Origin: Craspedostauros australis
Lineage: Eukaryota > Bacillariophyta > Bacillariophyceae > Mastogloiales > Achnanthaceae
Length of the DNA: 64,000 bases
NCBI GenBank assembly: GCA_026770025.1
Contig: JAMXDE010000003.1
Coordinates: 1,178,001 to 1,242,000, forward strand
Direction: 5' to 3'
Each line of letters starts with the position of its first letter. Position 1 is the stretch's first letter. This document shows, piece by piece, positions 45,507 to 56,860 of the stretch. Below the pieces are notes generated by a model. The model was not told the DNA's origin. It did no database searches and was given only the letters and a program-made list of their open reading frames with translations. Both the position numbers and the translations under genes were made by a program.

Positions 45507-46084
45507 GTTGGGAGGTGGGGCAATCATGGGTATTCCAACAAAGTCGTACCCTCGATTCCTAACAGCCGGCCATGCCAACAAATAGCCGCTCCAACCCCTC
45601 CATTGGCGTCATCGTCAGTGTTGTTTTGCAATTTCCCACGAAGGTACGCATAAATGTCTTCACGAACAAGTTGTGATCGTGCAATTTAGTGCGTGTCGGA
45701 TACCGGTGCAAGGCGGAGAACCTCCTCTTGTTGTCAATGTGGAGAACAAGTGGTGCGTGATTGGGTGTCCGATAGCGCTTTCGGATGCCCTTTGGTCGTT
45801 TTGGAGCGTGTGGGCCAAGTGTGTGTTGTTGGACAAACAGAAAATGGCGAAGTGAAAGGAAACGATCCCCAGACGACGAAGCCTGGAATGCACTAGGATT
45901 GCACCCGAAACCGGTCGTCCCTTGCCGGCTCCGTTGACAAAACGGAGTAATTGCCTACTATGCTTCAGTATTGTGAGTACCGAGTATATCATCTAATCTC
46001 CCATAATCTCACATGTGTATGATCGCGCTGGGCTCAGGGTACCTCCGCTTACCGCGCCCAACGTTCAATGCCAAACCACATCTA

Positions 46085-46602
46085 TTTGCAGAGGTAGAAC
46101 CTCCTCTCCGAGAGAAACGAGCAGAGGCGAGAACTCGTAGCACATGATCTTGGAGCTGCCGCAGACACATCTTCCGTTTGTGTACTCTCCATCCTCTACG
46201 GGGACAACTCCATTGTGCACACAAGTACGAGCTTCTTCCACCCTGGCCCTGCTTTGGCATCGCCATCCATCTCGATGCCTGTAGAACCTATTGCACCCAG
46301 TGGTGGGGAACTTCCTCATCGAGAGAAACGAGTGAAGCAGTGTGTTGTTCCACATCTGCCACTCGACGATCCATTATACGTATTCTTTTGCCTGTGCGTT
46401 ATCTACGAGCCACACTCCGACTCCTGCTTTCAGGTCATCATCCACGTCGATGTTTGCATCATTTTGGATGGAGAGGCAGTTTGTGGCCATGGGTGGCCAA
46501 GCGCGAAGGGCGACACGGCCGGCCTGAAATAGCAATTAGCGCTGTGATCGAAATGCCTCGCCACATCGGTTATGATCTTCCTTTCGGAGACGTCTTTGGT
46601 CT
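46085..46602 (+). repeat. Segmental duplication, copy B, left part
   Basis: Matches 34706-35215 with few differences, then stops abruptly at the left end of the 10.3-kb insertion. The continuation resumes at 56896. Confidence 0.88.
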
Positions 46603-46640
46603 GGGGGGGGAAGGGAAAACGGCGTTTTTTGTAAATATGA
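46603..46640 (+). repeat. Left terminal inverted repeat of the 10.3-kb element
   Basis: G run, AAGGGAAAACGGCG, T run, GTAAAT. Partner at 56861-56895. Confidence 0.82.
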
Positions 46641-48080
46641 CTCAGAAAGAATAGAAAGTGGGTCCATTGTTGCTATTTTCCAAATTTTCTTGGTCTTCGT
46701 TGCAATCAGCCATTTCACAGGTTCTGCTGTTGCTTTCCTCGTGTATTTGTGACTTGCTTTGGGTTTGGGAGAACAAGCCCATCCTCCATTGCAACTTCGT
46801 CCATAACTTGCATCCACACTTTACCACCACCCTGTAACAACTAATGGTAGTCCAGCCTACCATACGAACAATGCAAGTTGCTTCTCTCTTCCTCCCCATG
46901 CATGCTGTGTACAGATATTTTTCTGTTATTGTTGTACCATATAGACTGTATTCCAAAACTATGTGCCACCGGGTGTTTTCGTACTGCTGCATTCATTCCA
47001 CATGAACCATTCAGTGGGAATGGATCATGTTGGCAGGTCTTGCCTTGCCGTGTGGTTGCATGCCATTACATATGCCTGTACATGTATTACATACATGCAG
47101 GAGACGCACGTGGCAGTGCCAGCTGCCATTGCAGTGACTCGTGTGAGGCATGCCGGGCGTGTGGTCATGCTGGAGGATGTTGGATGCAGATGGTGAACGG
47201 TGCAGCCATGCTCCATGCTCTGGACCAACTGTGGCCTCCATATATGGCTTGCTATGTGTCATGGCAAGAAGCTGCTCTGCTAGAGTCGTCCTGGCTCCTG
47301 CTAGGTGCAGAGCCAGCTTACACATGGTGGGTAAGCATAGATCTTCGAGGCAGCTCTGCAAAGGCTTGGCAATCGGTGTCCATGCACTGAAATATGATGC
47401 CGCACTGGTCTTCTTCAAGGAGGAGGTGATTTAGGCCTGACCATTGTTGTAATGTCACGTGTCACAGCTCGTGAGTCACTTTGGTTTGCCAGTGGAAGGG
47501 TTTGTGGCGCTCTAATGACCTGGCAGGGTTTCGACCGTGCTTTCTCCACGGTCGAACTGCGCAGTCCATATCAGGCCGTCTCAGCCTGCTCCTTGCCAAA
47601 CTTCCTTGATGATGTCGATCAACATGTAGTTGCTTCCTTCTGATGGAGTGCTGCCTTACTTCAGGATGCTGAGAGCTGCAACAACGGCCTCTGCCCCCAT
47701 CTCCGTGGACCTTGATGGTTGCATGATGTGCCGGATTTGTTGGATGCAGGAGTCCAAAACTACCAGGCTATTTGCATAGTTGTTGTTCTTATGTTGTACA
47801 AGCAGCTTCTTCTTGTTCCCCCATGTGTTTGTCAACAACACAATCATGATTGCATACAAACTGCTTCGTGCCTCTGTTTCTTCTCTTCTTCCTTGTCCTT
47901 ATTCTTACCTTTGCAGACAAGGATCACTCCTTCAGTCCACCTTGGTTTGGCCTGGGATACTTTGTCTGTTGGTCCAGCCAACTGCATCAACTTTCCAGCA
48001 GTTGTGGCGAAGAATAGATTAAAAAGTGGTTGTTGTTGTTGCTATTTAAAGTTCATTGTTTTGTTGCATGTGAGTATTGC
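46641..48080. other. Left interior of the 10.3-kb element, no gene assigned
   Basis: About 1.4 kb. Plus frame of 170 codons near 46878-47390 and a minus frame of 135 codons near 47011-47418 overlap; both are Cys/His/Met-rich without a recognisable pattern. Could be part of a host-derived or element accessory gene, but unsupported. Confidence 0.4.
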
Positions 48081-49126
48081 TTATTCTTCCGGTTCCACCA
48101 GGGAATCCAACCAATCATCCGTCTCTTGGATGACCCTCATCGTTTCGGTGAGGTTAAACAGTGGATTAGTATGTTTCAGTTCCAACTGCGTGATTGTGGC
48201 AACCGAGTACATTGCATACTGGTGCTTCTCCAGTAAGTGCCGCCATTTTTGCTTCAGGCACTTCCAGTTCTTGAACCTTTTGTGTACGGTTTCATGGCGT
48301 GCACGAATCACGCCATTGCGTCGAGTGCGATCCAAGCAGCAGCTTCGCTCACCTCTGTACCCACGGTCAGCAATGACCTGTTCGAAAGGATCCAACGCAT
48401 GTAAGAGCTTCTCTCGATAAATTTTGATATCCGGCCACTCCCCACAAGGATACGGTCCGTCCACCCACACAAGGTGCCCTTTTGCAATGGAAACGCAAGT
48501 TTCGTATCGGAGCCCTGCAGCTTGGAATTTGTGGGAATACCAGCCTGGATCATACAAAACAGGCTCCATGATGAGGAAGTCAGTACCGTCTACGGATGCC
48601 ATTGTTGTTGTTCCTGGTGGACAGCCAATTTTCCGATCTTCAAAACATATCTGGGATAGGATGAACACATGTGAACATTGGAAGAGAAAGAGAATGTGAG
48701 ACGTAAGTCATGCTGCTCATCAATTGCATTGTCTATGTTGCAGTCTGGATGTTGATGTTCCAAAGTTGTGCCACTTACAAGTTCACGGCTGAGGAGACCC
48801 AACGCACGAAGAATAATCCAGGTCCACTTCTGTACAGTTTTCACATCCTTTCCCATTCGTCCTGCCAGCACGCCCCATGTCGGATATTGTTTGAGAAACA
48901 TGAGAGCGCACAGCAGGTGCTCCATTGTTGCATTCAACGGCAGTAAGTCCTCCTCATTCAGTCCGTCCCAGGCCATGGCTGCCACTTTGGTGTGGGTTCC
49001 GAAGTTGCTTCGGAAACATGTTTGCACGCCATACGATGGTGAAGTCTGGAGTGTAGGATCAAATGCCTGTCCCAGAAGCTCCATTCCCTTGCATGCAATG
49101 GCTGTCTCTGTTGTCTCTGATGCCAT
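48081..49126 (-). CDS. PIF/Harbinger-like transposase (DDE_Tnp_4 type), one intron
   Basis: Exon 1 runs from the ATG at 49126 to 48779, exon 2 from 48650 to 48081, across a 128-bp GTAAGT...CCCAG intron in phase 0, giving 305 residues. The spliced junction reads LLSRELICFEDRKIG. Exon 1 has a helix-turn-helix-like part (TMEHLLCALMFLKQYPTWGVLAGRMG, VKTVQKW). Exon 2 carries ASVDGTDF (Asp137), WPDIKIYR, IADRGYRGE (Asp211) and RARHETVHKRFKNWKCLK (Glu236), the wording of the Harbinger DDE endonuclease domain. Length is near the family's usual 300-400. The gene looks whole: no stop interrupts it and the catalytic residues are in place. It is divergent from the 1037-residue gene, as expected if both are the two genes of a Harbinger-type element. 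Confidence 0.85.
48651..48778 (-). other. Intron of the Harbinger-like transposase gene
   Basis: On the minus strand GTAAGTGG starts at 48778 and CCCAG ends at 48651. Removing it joins two halves of one transposase domain in frame. Confidence 0.82.
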
Positions 49127-49440
49127 TCTGATGTGCCTTGATGTACAAACAGGATGGCGGACAAAATTGTGACATCAAGCATTGAACTATGAAATTCAGC
49201 AACAGAGAGACGAAAATATACACGGCAAGTGCTGCTATTGTTGATTTGTTCTGAACACACAAGAACATGCAAAAATTAGCATGTTGTTCAGCTTGTTGGC
49301 ATTCGCCATCTGTGTTGGTTTGGACTGGCAAAAAACAAAATACATTCACGAACACAGAGGAGGGTTGGATGTGCTGCGTTTGATTCTGCCCGCGCAATTA
49401 TGTACGTGGGCCTCATGTCTGTGCAGTATTGTCCCAACAA
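49127..49440. other. Upstream region of the transposase gene
   Basis: About 310 bp between the transposase start and the satellite array; no gene. It should contain the transposase promoter. Confidence 0.4.
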
Positions 49441-51115
49441 ACCGAGTATGGAGTCATGGCGCACAGGGCCAACCATACAAAGTAGTAACATGTGCAACAT
49501 CAACAAGTACGGACAGATAGGCTAAATCGCAACAAACGAAAAGACCAGCACACACAGAAACAGACAAAGAGAAAGAGGGACGTGTTGGACGATGCGCGAG
49601 CGACGTTGTATGCGCGATGATTTGTTCTTCATGTCTTTTCTGACATGTCTGTGCAGTATTGCTGAAACAAACCGGGTATGGACTCATGGTACGCAGGGTT
49701 GATCGTACGAACTTGTCACATGTGCAACGTCGGCAAGAACAGACAGGTTCAATCGAAACGAACAAAAAAGAACAGCACACACAGAAACAGACCAAGAGCA
49801 GGAGGACAATGTCGGATGGTGCGCGAGTGATGTTGTACGTGGGATGATTTGTTGTTCCGCACGTCGTTTCTGGCATGTCTCTGTGCAGTGTTGCTGAAAC
49901 AAACCAGGTATGGCGTCATGACACACAGGGTCGATTGTGCAAACTTGTCACATGTGCAATGTCAGTAAGAACAGACGGGCTAAAACAAAACGAACGAAAA
50001 CGACCGGCACACACAGAAACAGACGAAGAGCAGGAGGACCGTGTCGGATGGTGCGCGAGTGATGTTGTACGCGGGATGATTTGTTCTTCATGTCGTGTCT
50101 GGTACGGTTGCAACAAACCGGGTATGTAGTAATCGAACACAGGGTTGATTGTGCACACTTGTCACATGTGCAATGTCGGTAAGAACAGATGGGCTAAATC
50201 GAAACGAACGAAAAAGAACAGCACACACAGAAACAGACCAAGAGCAGGAGGACCATGTCGGATGGTGCGCGAGTGATGTTGTACGTGGGATGATTTGTTC
50301 TTCATGTTGTATTTAGTACGGTTGCAACAAACCGGGTATGAAGTCATGACACACAGGGTCGATCGTGCGAACTTGTCACATGTGCAACGTCAGTAAGAAC
50401 AGACGGGCTAAATCGAAACGAACGAAAAAGAACAGCACACACAGAAACAGACGAAGAGCAGAAGGACCATGTTGGATGGCACGCGAGTGATGTTGTACGT
50501 GGGATGATTTGTTCTTCATGTCGTGTCTGGTACGGTTGCAACAAACCAGGTATGGAGTCATGACACACAGGGCCAACCATACAAAGTAGTAACATGTGCA
50601 ACGTCAGTAAGAACAGACGGGCTAAATCGAAACGAACGAAAAAGAACAGCACACACAGAAACAGACGAAGAGCAGAAGGACCATGTCGGATGGCACGCGA
50701 GTGATGTTGTACGCGGGATGATTTGTTCTTCATGTTGTATTTAGTACGGTTGCAACAAACCGGGTATGGAGTCATGACACACAGGGTCGATCGTGCGAAC
50801 TTGTCACATGTGCAACGTCAGTAAGAACAGACGGGCTAAATCGAAACGAACGAAAAAGAACAGCACACACAGAAACAGACGAAGAGCAGAAGGACCATGT
50901 CGGATGGCACGCGAGTGATGTTGTACGCGGGATGATTTGTTCTTCATGTCGTGTCTGACATGTGTCTGTGCAGTATTGCTGAAACAAACCGGGCATGGGG
51001 TCATGGCGCGCAGGGTCGATCGTGCGAACTTGTCACAGGCGCAATGTCAGTAAGAACAGACGGGCTAAATCGAAACGAACGAAAAAGAACAGCACACACA
51101 GAAACAGACGAAGAC
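49441..51115 (+). repeat. Tandem array of eight units in two length classes, 214 and about 230 bp
   Basis: Units anchored on ACCGGGTATG or ACCAGGTATG start at 49441, 49671, 49903, 50117, 50331, 50545, 50759 and 50988, so spacings are 230, 232, 214, 214, 214, 214 and 229. The longer class contains TGACATGTSTGTGCAGTATTGCTGAAAC-like sequence where the shorter has GTACGGTTGCAAC. Units include ACTTGTCACATGTGCAACGT and GAACAGCACACACAGAAACAG. Similar frames open in every unit reflect the repeat, not genes. The array lies between the two divergent genes of the element. Confidence 0.9.
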
Positions 51116-52150
51116 CGGCAGCGCTTTGTCACATTTATTCGTCCTGTGCGAAATTCGACCGTTACTGTTTCCCTCGGACATTCGCACCGTTTTGTCCATC
51201 TCGCCCTCGAATCGTGGAACATGTTCTCATTTGTACCATTTTTTCTGTGTTGGCCGGACCGAAACAGCGTTTCGACTGCGTCGCCTTTGGCGCATTCGCC
51301 CAACATGTTGGTCTGTTTGTACATACACTGCAGTTCTGAACGGATTACTCCCTGTGTCACGATGTGCCAGGAATATTGTGTTGGTTGTGGCAGTTCTGAA
51401 CAGGCAGTTTCAGAATGAACGGTTCGAGCAACACCATTGGGGCATTTCTTAGCCCCTTTCTATGCCAATTGACATAATTTTGAGACTATTTTATGCCTTG
51501 GTGTCGATTTCGACCAAAAAGGGCATTACTTAGACCCATTCTTGTCGATTATTGTGCAGCAAGTGACACTATTGGGGCTATCAAAGTCTTTGAAAGTGCC
51601 ATTTGGGACCAACATGTCCCGTCTTGGGTTCGCTTCGACGCTATTTAGTGTGGTTGTACACTGCAACGTGGTTCCGAGCCCATTCCTACTAGGTCGTATT
51701 CGACCGAACCAACGGACTGTCCGATCCTGCTTGGTCTTTTCGTGACATTCCAAGTCACGCGCGAATACTTCCGCGGAATGCGAAACTTCAATGTGTTCAG
51801 TTTCATCTCACCATGTGGTATTCGACCGCGCCAACGGATTGTCCGGTCCTGCTCGGTCTTTTCGCAGCATTCGAAATCATCCACGACCACTGGCGCGGAA
51901 TGCGTCGCTGCGATGGAATTGAGCCAGGTTCTGCGCGTACGCATGGCCACGAAGGACGGAATTTGCATCGCGATGGAGCGCACGACCGTGCTGGTTTGTT
52001 TCGGCACACCGGAAGAACAGAAGCAACCAAACACCCAAAGAGCAGCGTCGCAAAACAAGCGTTGCAGTGGTATTGCCTCCCAACGTGTCAAAACAACCCA
52101 CCCGAACAAATCATTGCTGTCATAAAAAACCACGACACTCACCCACACAA
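51116..52150. other. Unique spacer between the satellite and the octamer array
   Basis: About 1 kb with a roughly 58-bp sequence repeated at about 51690-51748 and 51813-51870 (TATTCGACCGMRCCAACGGA, then GTCCGRTCCTGCTYGGTCTT). No gene seen; frames overlap and extend into the octamer array. Confidence 0.5.
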
Positions 52151-53235
52151 TCCAACATCAACACATTCGAACATCAGCACATCAGCACATTCGCACATCA
52201 ACGGACTTGCACATTTGGACATCAGCACGTCCCCGCACTTGCACATCAAGACACTCTCACATTTGGACATCAGCACATCCTCGCACTTGCACATTTGGAC
52301 ATCAGCACGTCCCCGCACTTGCACATCAGCACATCCTTGCACTCGCACATTTGGACATCAGTGCATCCTCACACTCGCACATCAGCACATCCTCGCACTC
52401 GCACATTTGGACATCAGTGCATCCTCGCACTTGCACATTTGGACATCAGTGCATCCTCACACTTGCACATCAGCACATCCTCACACTCGCACATTTGGAC
52501 ATCAGTGCATCCTCGCACTTGCACAACAAGACACTTGCACATCAAGACACTCTCACATTCGGACATCAGCACTTCAGCACATCAGCACATCCTTGCGCTT
52601 GCACATTTGGACATCAGTGCATCCTTGCACTTGCACATCAGCACATCTTCGCACTCGCACATTTGGACATCAGTGCATCCTCACACTTGCACATCAGCAC
52701 ATCCTCACACTCGCACATTTGGACATCAGTGCATCCTCGCACTCGCACAACAAGACACTTGCACATCAAGACACTCTCACAATCAGACATCAGCACTTCA
52801 GCACATCAGCACATCCTTGCGCTCGCACATTTGGACATCAGTGCATCCTTGCACTTGCACTCGCACAGCAAGACACTCGCACATCCGGACATCAGCACAT
52901 TCGCACATCCTCTCACTCGCGCATCAAGACACTCTCACATTTGGACACTCTCACATTTGGACATCAACACTTCCTTGCACTCGCACGTCCCCGCACTTGC
53001 ACATCAGCACACCCTCGCACTTGTGCAAAACAGACTCTCAGATTTGGACATCAGCACATCCTCACACTTGCACATCAAGACACTGTCACATTCGGACATC
53101 AGCACATCAACACATCCTCGCACTCCCACATCAACAGACTCTCACATCCAGACATCAGCACATTTGGACAGCAACACATCAACAGACTCTCACATTTGGA
53201 CATCAGCACACTTGCACATCAACACACACCCAACA
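52151..53235 (+). repeat. Octamer-word array, about 135 units, ending at a start codon
   Basis: The whole stretch can be cut into consecutive 8-bp words such as TTGCACAT, TCGCACAT, TTGGACAT, CAGCACAT, CAGTGCAT, CCTCGCAC, CCTCACAC, CCTTGCAC, CCCCGCAC, CAAGACAC and TCTCACAT. I found only two words that break the length, a 6-mer (TTGCAC) and a 7-mer (AACAGAC). Words follow an order: TTGGACAT is usually followed by CAGCACAT or CAGTGCAT, and CCTNNCAC by TTGCACAT or TCGCACAT. The array has no ATG and stays open in all three plus frames for most of its length. It ends directly at the ATG at 53236, and one frame through it is in phase with that gene. It probably serves as the 5' leader, or less likely as an N-terminal extension. 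Confidence 0.88.
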
Positions 53236-56200
53236 ATGGTTGGCTCGGAAGCCCGTTTCTACAAAAATGGCCCTGATGCTAAGGAGCTGATCAAGGCGTT
53301 CTTGGCCGATCCAACAAAATGGCACTGGGAGGCAACGTCTCTGCGTCTTCATCACCCTTTCTTGGTCAAGTACGATGCCAAGAAGTTTGTTCGGACGCTA
53401 CGCGAATTCAAACGAACACTGGTGAAGAAGTCTTTGTTTCATCGTGAGTATCACATGCCCAGTGACATTGCCAACTTTTCATCCTGAGCATCTCTGCTTT
53501 CAACCAGGTTACTTCTCATCTGTGTTCTTATCTCTTTCCTATGACACCAACCTTTGGCCTTCATCTCTTCATCGTTTCATCCAGAGGACGGCACACCACA
53601 CAAGGTTTCAATCCAGAAGCTAGGTGCCAACCTCCGTCCTCTTGATGAACCTGCAGCTGACGACTCTGTGCTAGAAACCTCCAACCATAACTCCAACACC
53701 GCCAACCAGAACAACGCCAACACCATCAACAACAGCAGGTCAGCTGTGAGCAGACGAATCACACGGAGAAGCACACATGACAGATCCGACAAACATGGCA
53801 CCACTACCCCCAGTCAAACCAATGACACAGATGGGAGTAACAACAGTGCATGGGCTGAAGACGATGATGCATCCGATGATGTTTCAGAAACCGATTCTGA
53901 GGATGACATCGACTACCTTGGGATGGGCAACACAGCAGTCCAAAACCAAGCTTCAAGCCGCCCTCTGGACCCCATCACTGCAAGATTTGGCATCTTTTTT
54001 GAGCTATCAGAGCCCCAACGAGTTGCCAAGTTTCGGAAGCTGAGCCGCACCATCGAGGTCTTCCACACAACTCAAGTGTGGAGGCCTCGTGGTGAACGAT
54101 ATCGCATGGTTGGGGTCGACTTCCACCTGCCTGCATGTACTACAAGGAATGACGCAACCGTGACCATCGAAAGTTGGAAGGTGGGCGGAGTACCTCGGAT
54201 GTTCCTGGTGCTGCTGTACAAGCCACCAACAGCTTTCGGTCAAGATGGAAGCATCGTGGACATTCTAATCGACAAGTTGGGCCATCCATTCTCTGATGCA
54301 GGACAGAAACGTGCTGCCCATGTGCAGCAGTTTCGGAATGAAGACTTTGCGGAGTCATTCCGATCGGAAATGCTTGTGCCCATGCCATTTCCTATTGACA
54401 CCATCTTCTGTGACACACCATGCCGAAGATTGGGAGGAGTGGTCTGGCTACGTCATGCTGTGAAGGACAATGATGGCGCCACTCACAACATCCTCACAAT
54501 AACGGTACGTTTGAAGGAAGCAACCAACGTGGGTGTGACCCGGCACTTTTCTGTATGCCATGGTCTGGGCTTTGCAGATGGTGATGGAAGCCATCTGGGT
54601 GTCCGTGGTGAAGTCACTAACCCACAAAGTTGCACCACTGACATCACCACCCACAATATCAACAACACATTGACAAGCACGGTGAGCAAGACAGTGGACA
54701 CCACAGGAAATGCTGCTGGCTACAGCACAACACCTGCAATACCCACGCCCACCACCAAGCCAGGAGGCCACAGCCACATCCCAGCAGCACAAAGCCTTGC
54801 AAGCAACAACACCGGACAACTACCATCAGCAACGCCGCCAAGGCTGCACAGCCAACAAGCCAGGCCCAGGGTTTCTGCAATCAGTCATCAGCCAGCAACC
54901 CGGACTGCCACTGACGACACCATGTCGGTATTCACGGACAGTACCGACATAATACGAGACCGTATTGAGATCAAGCGGGTAGCACTTGAGATGATGGAGG
55001 CTGAACTGGCTCTCAAGGTGGAGGAAAAGCGCATAATCCGGACACGGGGGAACGCCTTACAACAGAGGCCCAGGCTGTTGGCAGATAACAATGAAGCAAG
55101 TGGACCAAGAAAGAAGCCCCGCCTTGCCATCGAAATGGCCCCAGCAGGTGGCCCCAACATCAATGTGAACGTCTCTCAAAATGCCAACAGATGGTGGGAG
55201 CATGAGGATATCTCCCTCGATGCGGCATTGGTTGATGCTGCTGGCCACTTGGCAAGCAGATCAGGTGGTGAAGATCCAGAAGCAGCAAGTGCGAGAGCCA
55301 GTGCAGACCAGAACACACACTGTCGCCCTGCTATGGACGAAAGAAGCCAGAGCAGTCGCATTCACCCATCGCTCGAACGGATCCTACCAGCCCAGGCAGG
55401 CGGTGCACAGCAAACAACACGAACAGATGCCCGAACGGAGACACAGACAATGCCACCACCACAATCACCAGCAGCCAGACGTTCGGAAGTCTTGGACAGT
55501 GGAGGAAGACGGGCATGGCCAGACGAGATGGCAACAGCAGGATCGCCCCAACGGATCCTGCCATACCAGGCAGGCGGTGTGCAGCATACAACACGAACAG
55601 ATGCCCGAACGGAGACACAGACAATGCCACCACCACAATCACCAGCAGCCAGACATTCCAAAGTCTCAGAAATTGGAAGAATAAGGGCATGGCCAGAGGA
55701 GATGGCAACAGCAGGATCACCTCAACGGATCCTACCAGCCCAGGCAGGCGGTGCACAGCAAACAACACGAACAGATGCCCAAACAGAGATGCAGACAATG
55801 ACACCACCACAATCACCAGCAGCCAGACGTTCAGAAGTCTTGGACAGTGGAAGAGGACGGGCATCAGAAGAGGTGATTGCTGTAGTGGGATCGCCCCAAC
55901 GGATCCTACCAGCCCAGGCAGGCGGTGAGCTGCAAACAACACGAACAGATGCCCAAACGGAGACACAGACAATGCCACCACCACAATCACCAGCAGCCAG
56001 ACGTTCCAAAGTCTCAGAAATTGGAAGAATAAGGGCATGGCCAGACGAGATGGCAACAGCAGGATCACCCCAACGGATCCTGCCATCCCAGGCAGGCGGT
56101 GTGCAGCATACAACACGAACAGATGCCCAAACGGAGGTGGTGATCTTGCCATCACCACTATCACTGGTGTCAACAAGAGGAGCCGAAACAGGTGGAGTCC

Positions 56201-56490
56201 AGATGCCATCGCCAAGTGCAACTCAAACATCAACTGAATCGGTCCCAAAAGATGATGCAAGAGGAGAGACAACAGAAGGAAGTATCCAACAGCCGCCGCA
56301 GGTTGCAACAGTACCAACAACAATGGCGGAAGCAACCACGAATAATCCCACAATGGCAGAACAAGCAATAGGAGACCAACAATCACAGCACCAGCATAAT
56401 GACAAAGAGAAAGCACGAAGAAAGCCGACTACTACTGGGATGAGGACCCGTGGGAGGGCTGCACGACAGAGCCGTGGTGATACAACTTAA
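53236..56490 (+). CDS. 1037-residue element protein with five 58-residue repeats, one intron
   Basis: Exon 1 (53236-53443) and exon 2 (53585-56490) join in phase 1 across a 141-bp GT-AG intron; the ATG (CAACAATGG) is the first after an ATG-free array. Residues 1-70 (AKELIKAFLADP, HPFLVKYDAKKFVRTLREFKRTL) look like a small helical, perhaps DNA-binding, module. Residues 75-200 are disordered and acidic. A globular, Trp/Phe-rich region of unknown family follows to about 400 (VWRPRGERYRMVGVDFHLP, PRMFLVLLYKPP). A Gln/Thr/Pro-rich linker and an ELALKVEEKR helix come next, then five repeats from about residue 668 to 930 (QRILPAQAGG, TTRTDA-TET, PPPQSPAARRS). The C-terminus is basic (RGRAARQSRG). 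Harbinger elements usually encode a second, DNA-binding (Myb/SANT-like) protein; this may fill that role, but I cannot name its domain. Confidence 0.72.
53444..53584 (+). other. Intron of the 1037-residue element protein
   Basis: Donor GTGAGT at 53444, pyrimidine-rich acceptor region and CCAG ending at 53584; joins KKSLFH to QDGTPHK. Confidence 0.75.
55381..56140 (+). repeat. Intragenic 174-bp tandem repeat, 4.4 copies
   Basis: ATCCTRCCA anchors lie at 55381, 55555, 55729, 55903 and 56077, exactly 174 bp (58 codons) apart. Alternate units share variants (LDSG versus SEIGR), hinting at a two-unit higher-order period. Confidence 0.9.
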
Positions 56491-56860
56491 CCGCCTCAGC
56501 AAGGCAAAGGAGAATACCATAAATAGTGGGGTCAGAATGTACAATGTTTGCTTGTTGTAACTAGACGAATCCTGCTGACGGAATGCAACAAGTGAACTGG
56601 CAAGAGAGTCGCAACAACGTCCGCAACCCCCCTTGGAAGAGAGGGGAACATGCTGGCTCTGTAGCTGTCGAATGTGTACGATGGCATGAAGAGGCGAAGG
56701 ATCTGTGGACCAGAATGAAAAAAGCCAAAAAACAACAAGATGCAGTCCGTACACAACATGAGAATCACAAGAAAAGCCACAAGTTGTTTTTGAAAATACG
56801 CAAGAATGTTTCGCCATTTGGTGGCCCGCATCCCTTTTTGACCTTCGTTTTCCTTCGTCG
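56491..56860. other. 3' flank of the element protein gene
   Basis: About 370 bp between the stop codon and the right inverted repeat. Frames here are short; no gene. Confidence 0.5.

Larger units (their letters stand above)
43501..46084. other. Repeat-rich intergenic region
   Basis: About 2.6 kb. It contains a TC dinucleotide tract (43622-43650), a plus-strand coding-like fragment around 44.2-44.85 kb of Asn/Thr/Pro-rich sequence that may be another element remnant, and three 24-bp units at about 45440-45506 (ATGTGACGAATARTVTYCAA-type). A short sequence at 45507-45541 starts TGTTGGGA and ends TTCCAACA, resembling the ends of copia terminal repeats but only 35 bp long. No intact gene. Confidence 0.4.

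Noticed and set aside
45507-45541. Short TGTTGGGA...TTCCAACA segment considered as a solo long terminal repeat
   Set aside because: Only 35 bp long, with no partner and no target duplication; noted as a resemblance only.
49441-51115. Repeated array considered as a CRISPR
   Set aside because: Units are 214-232 bp and similar over their whole length, with no short repeat and unique spacers; the setting is a eukaryotic transposon.
51813-53290. Three overlapping plus-strand frames of 400-490 codons rich in His, Thr and Ser
   Set aside because: They are open only because the octamer words contain no stop codons; they begin at non-repeat or non-ATG codons and all read the same array in different phases. 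Only the part from the ATG at 53236 is called.
55331-56416. 361-codon minus-strand Leu/Val-rich frame opposite the 58-residue repeats
   Set aside because: It is the antisense shadow of the Gln/Pro/Thr-rich repeats of the 1037-residue gene.
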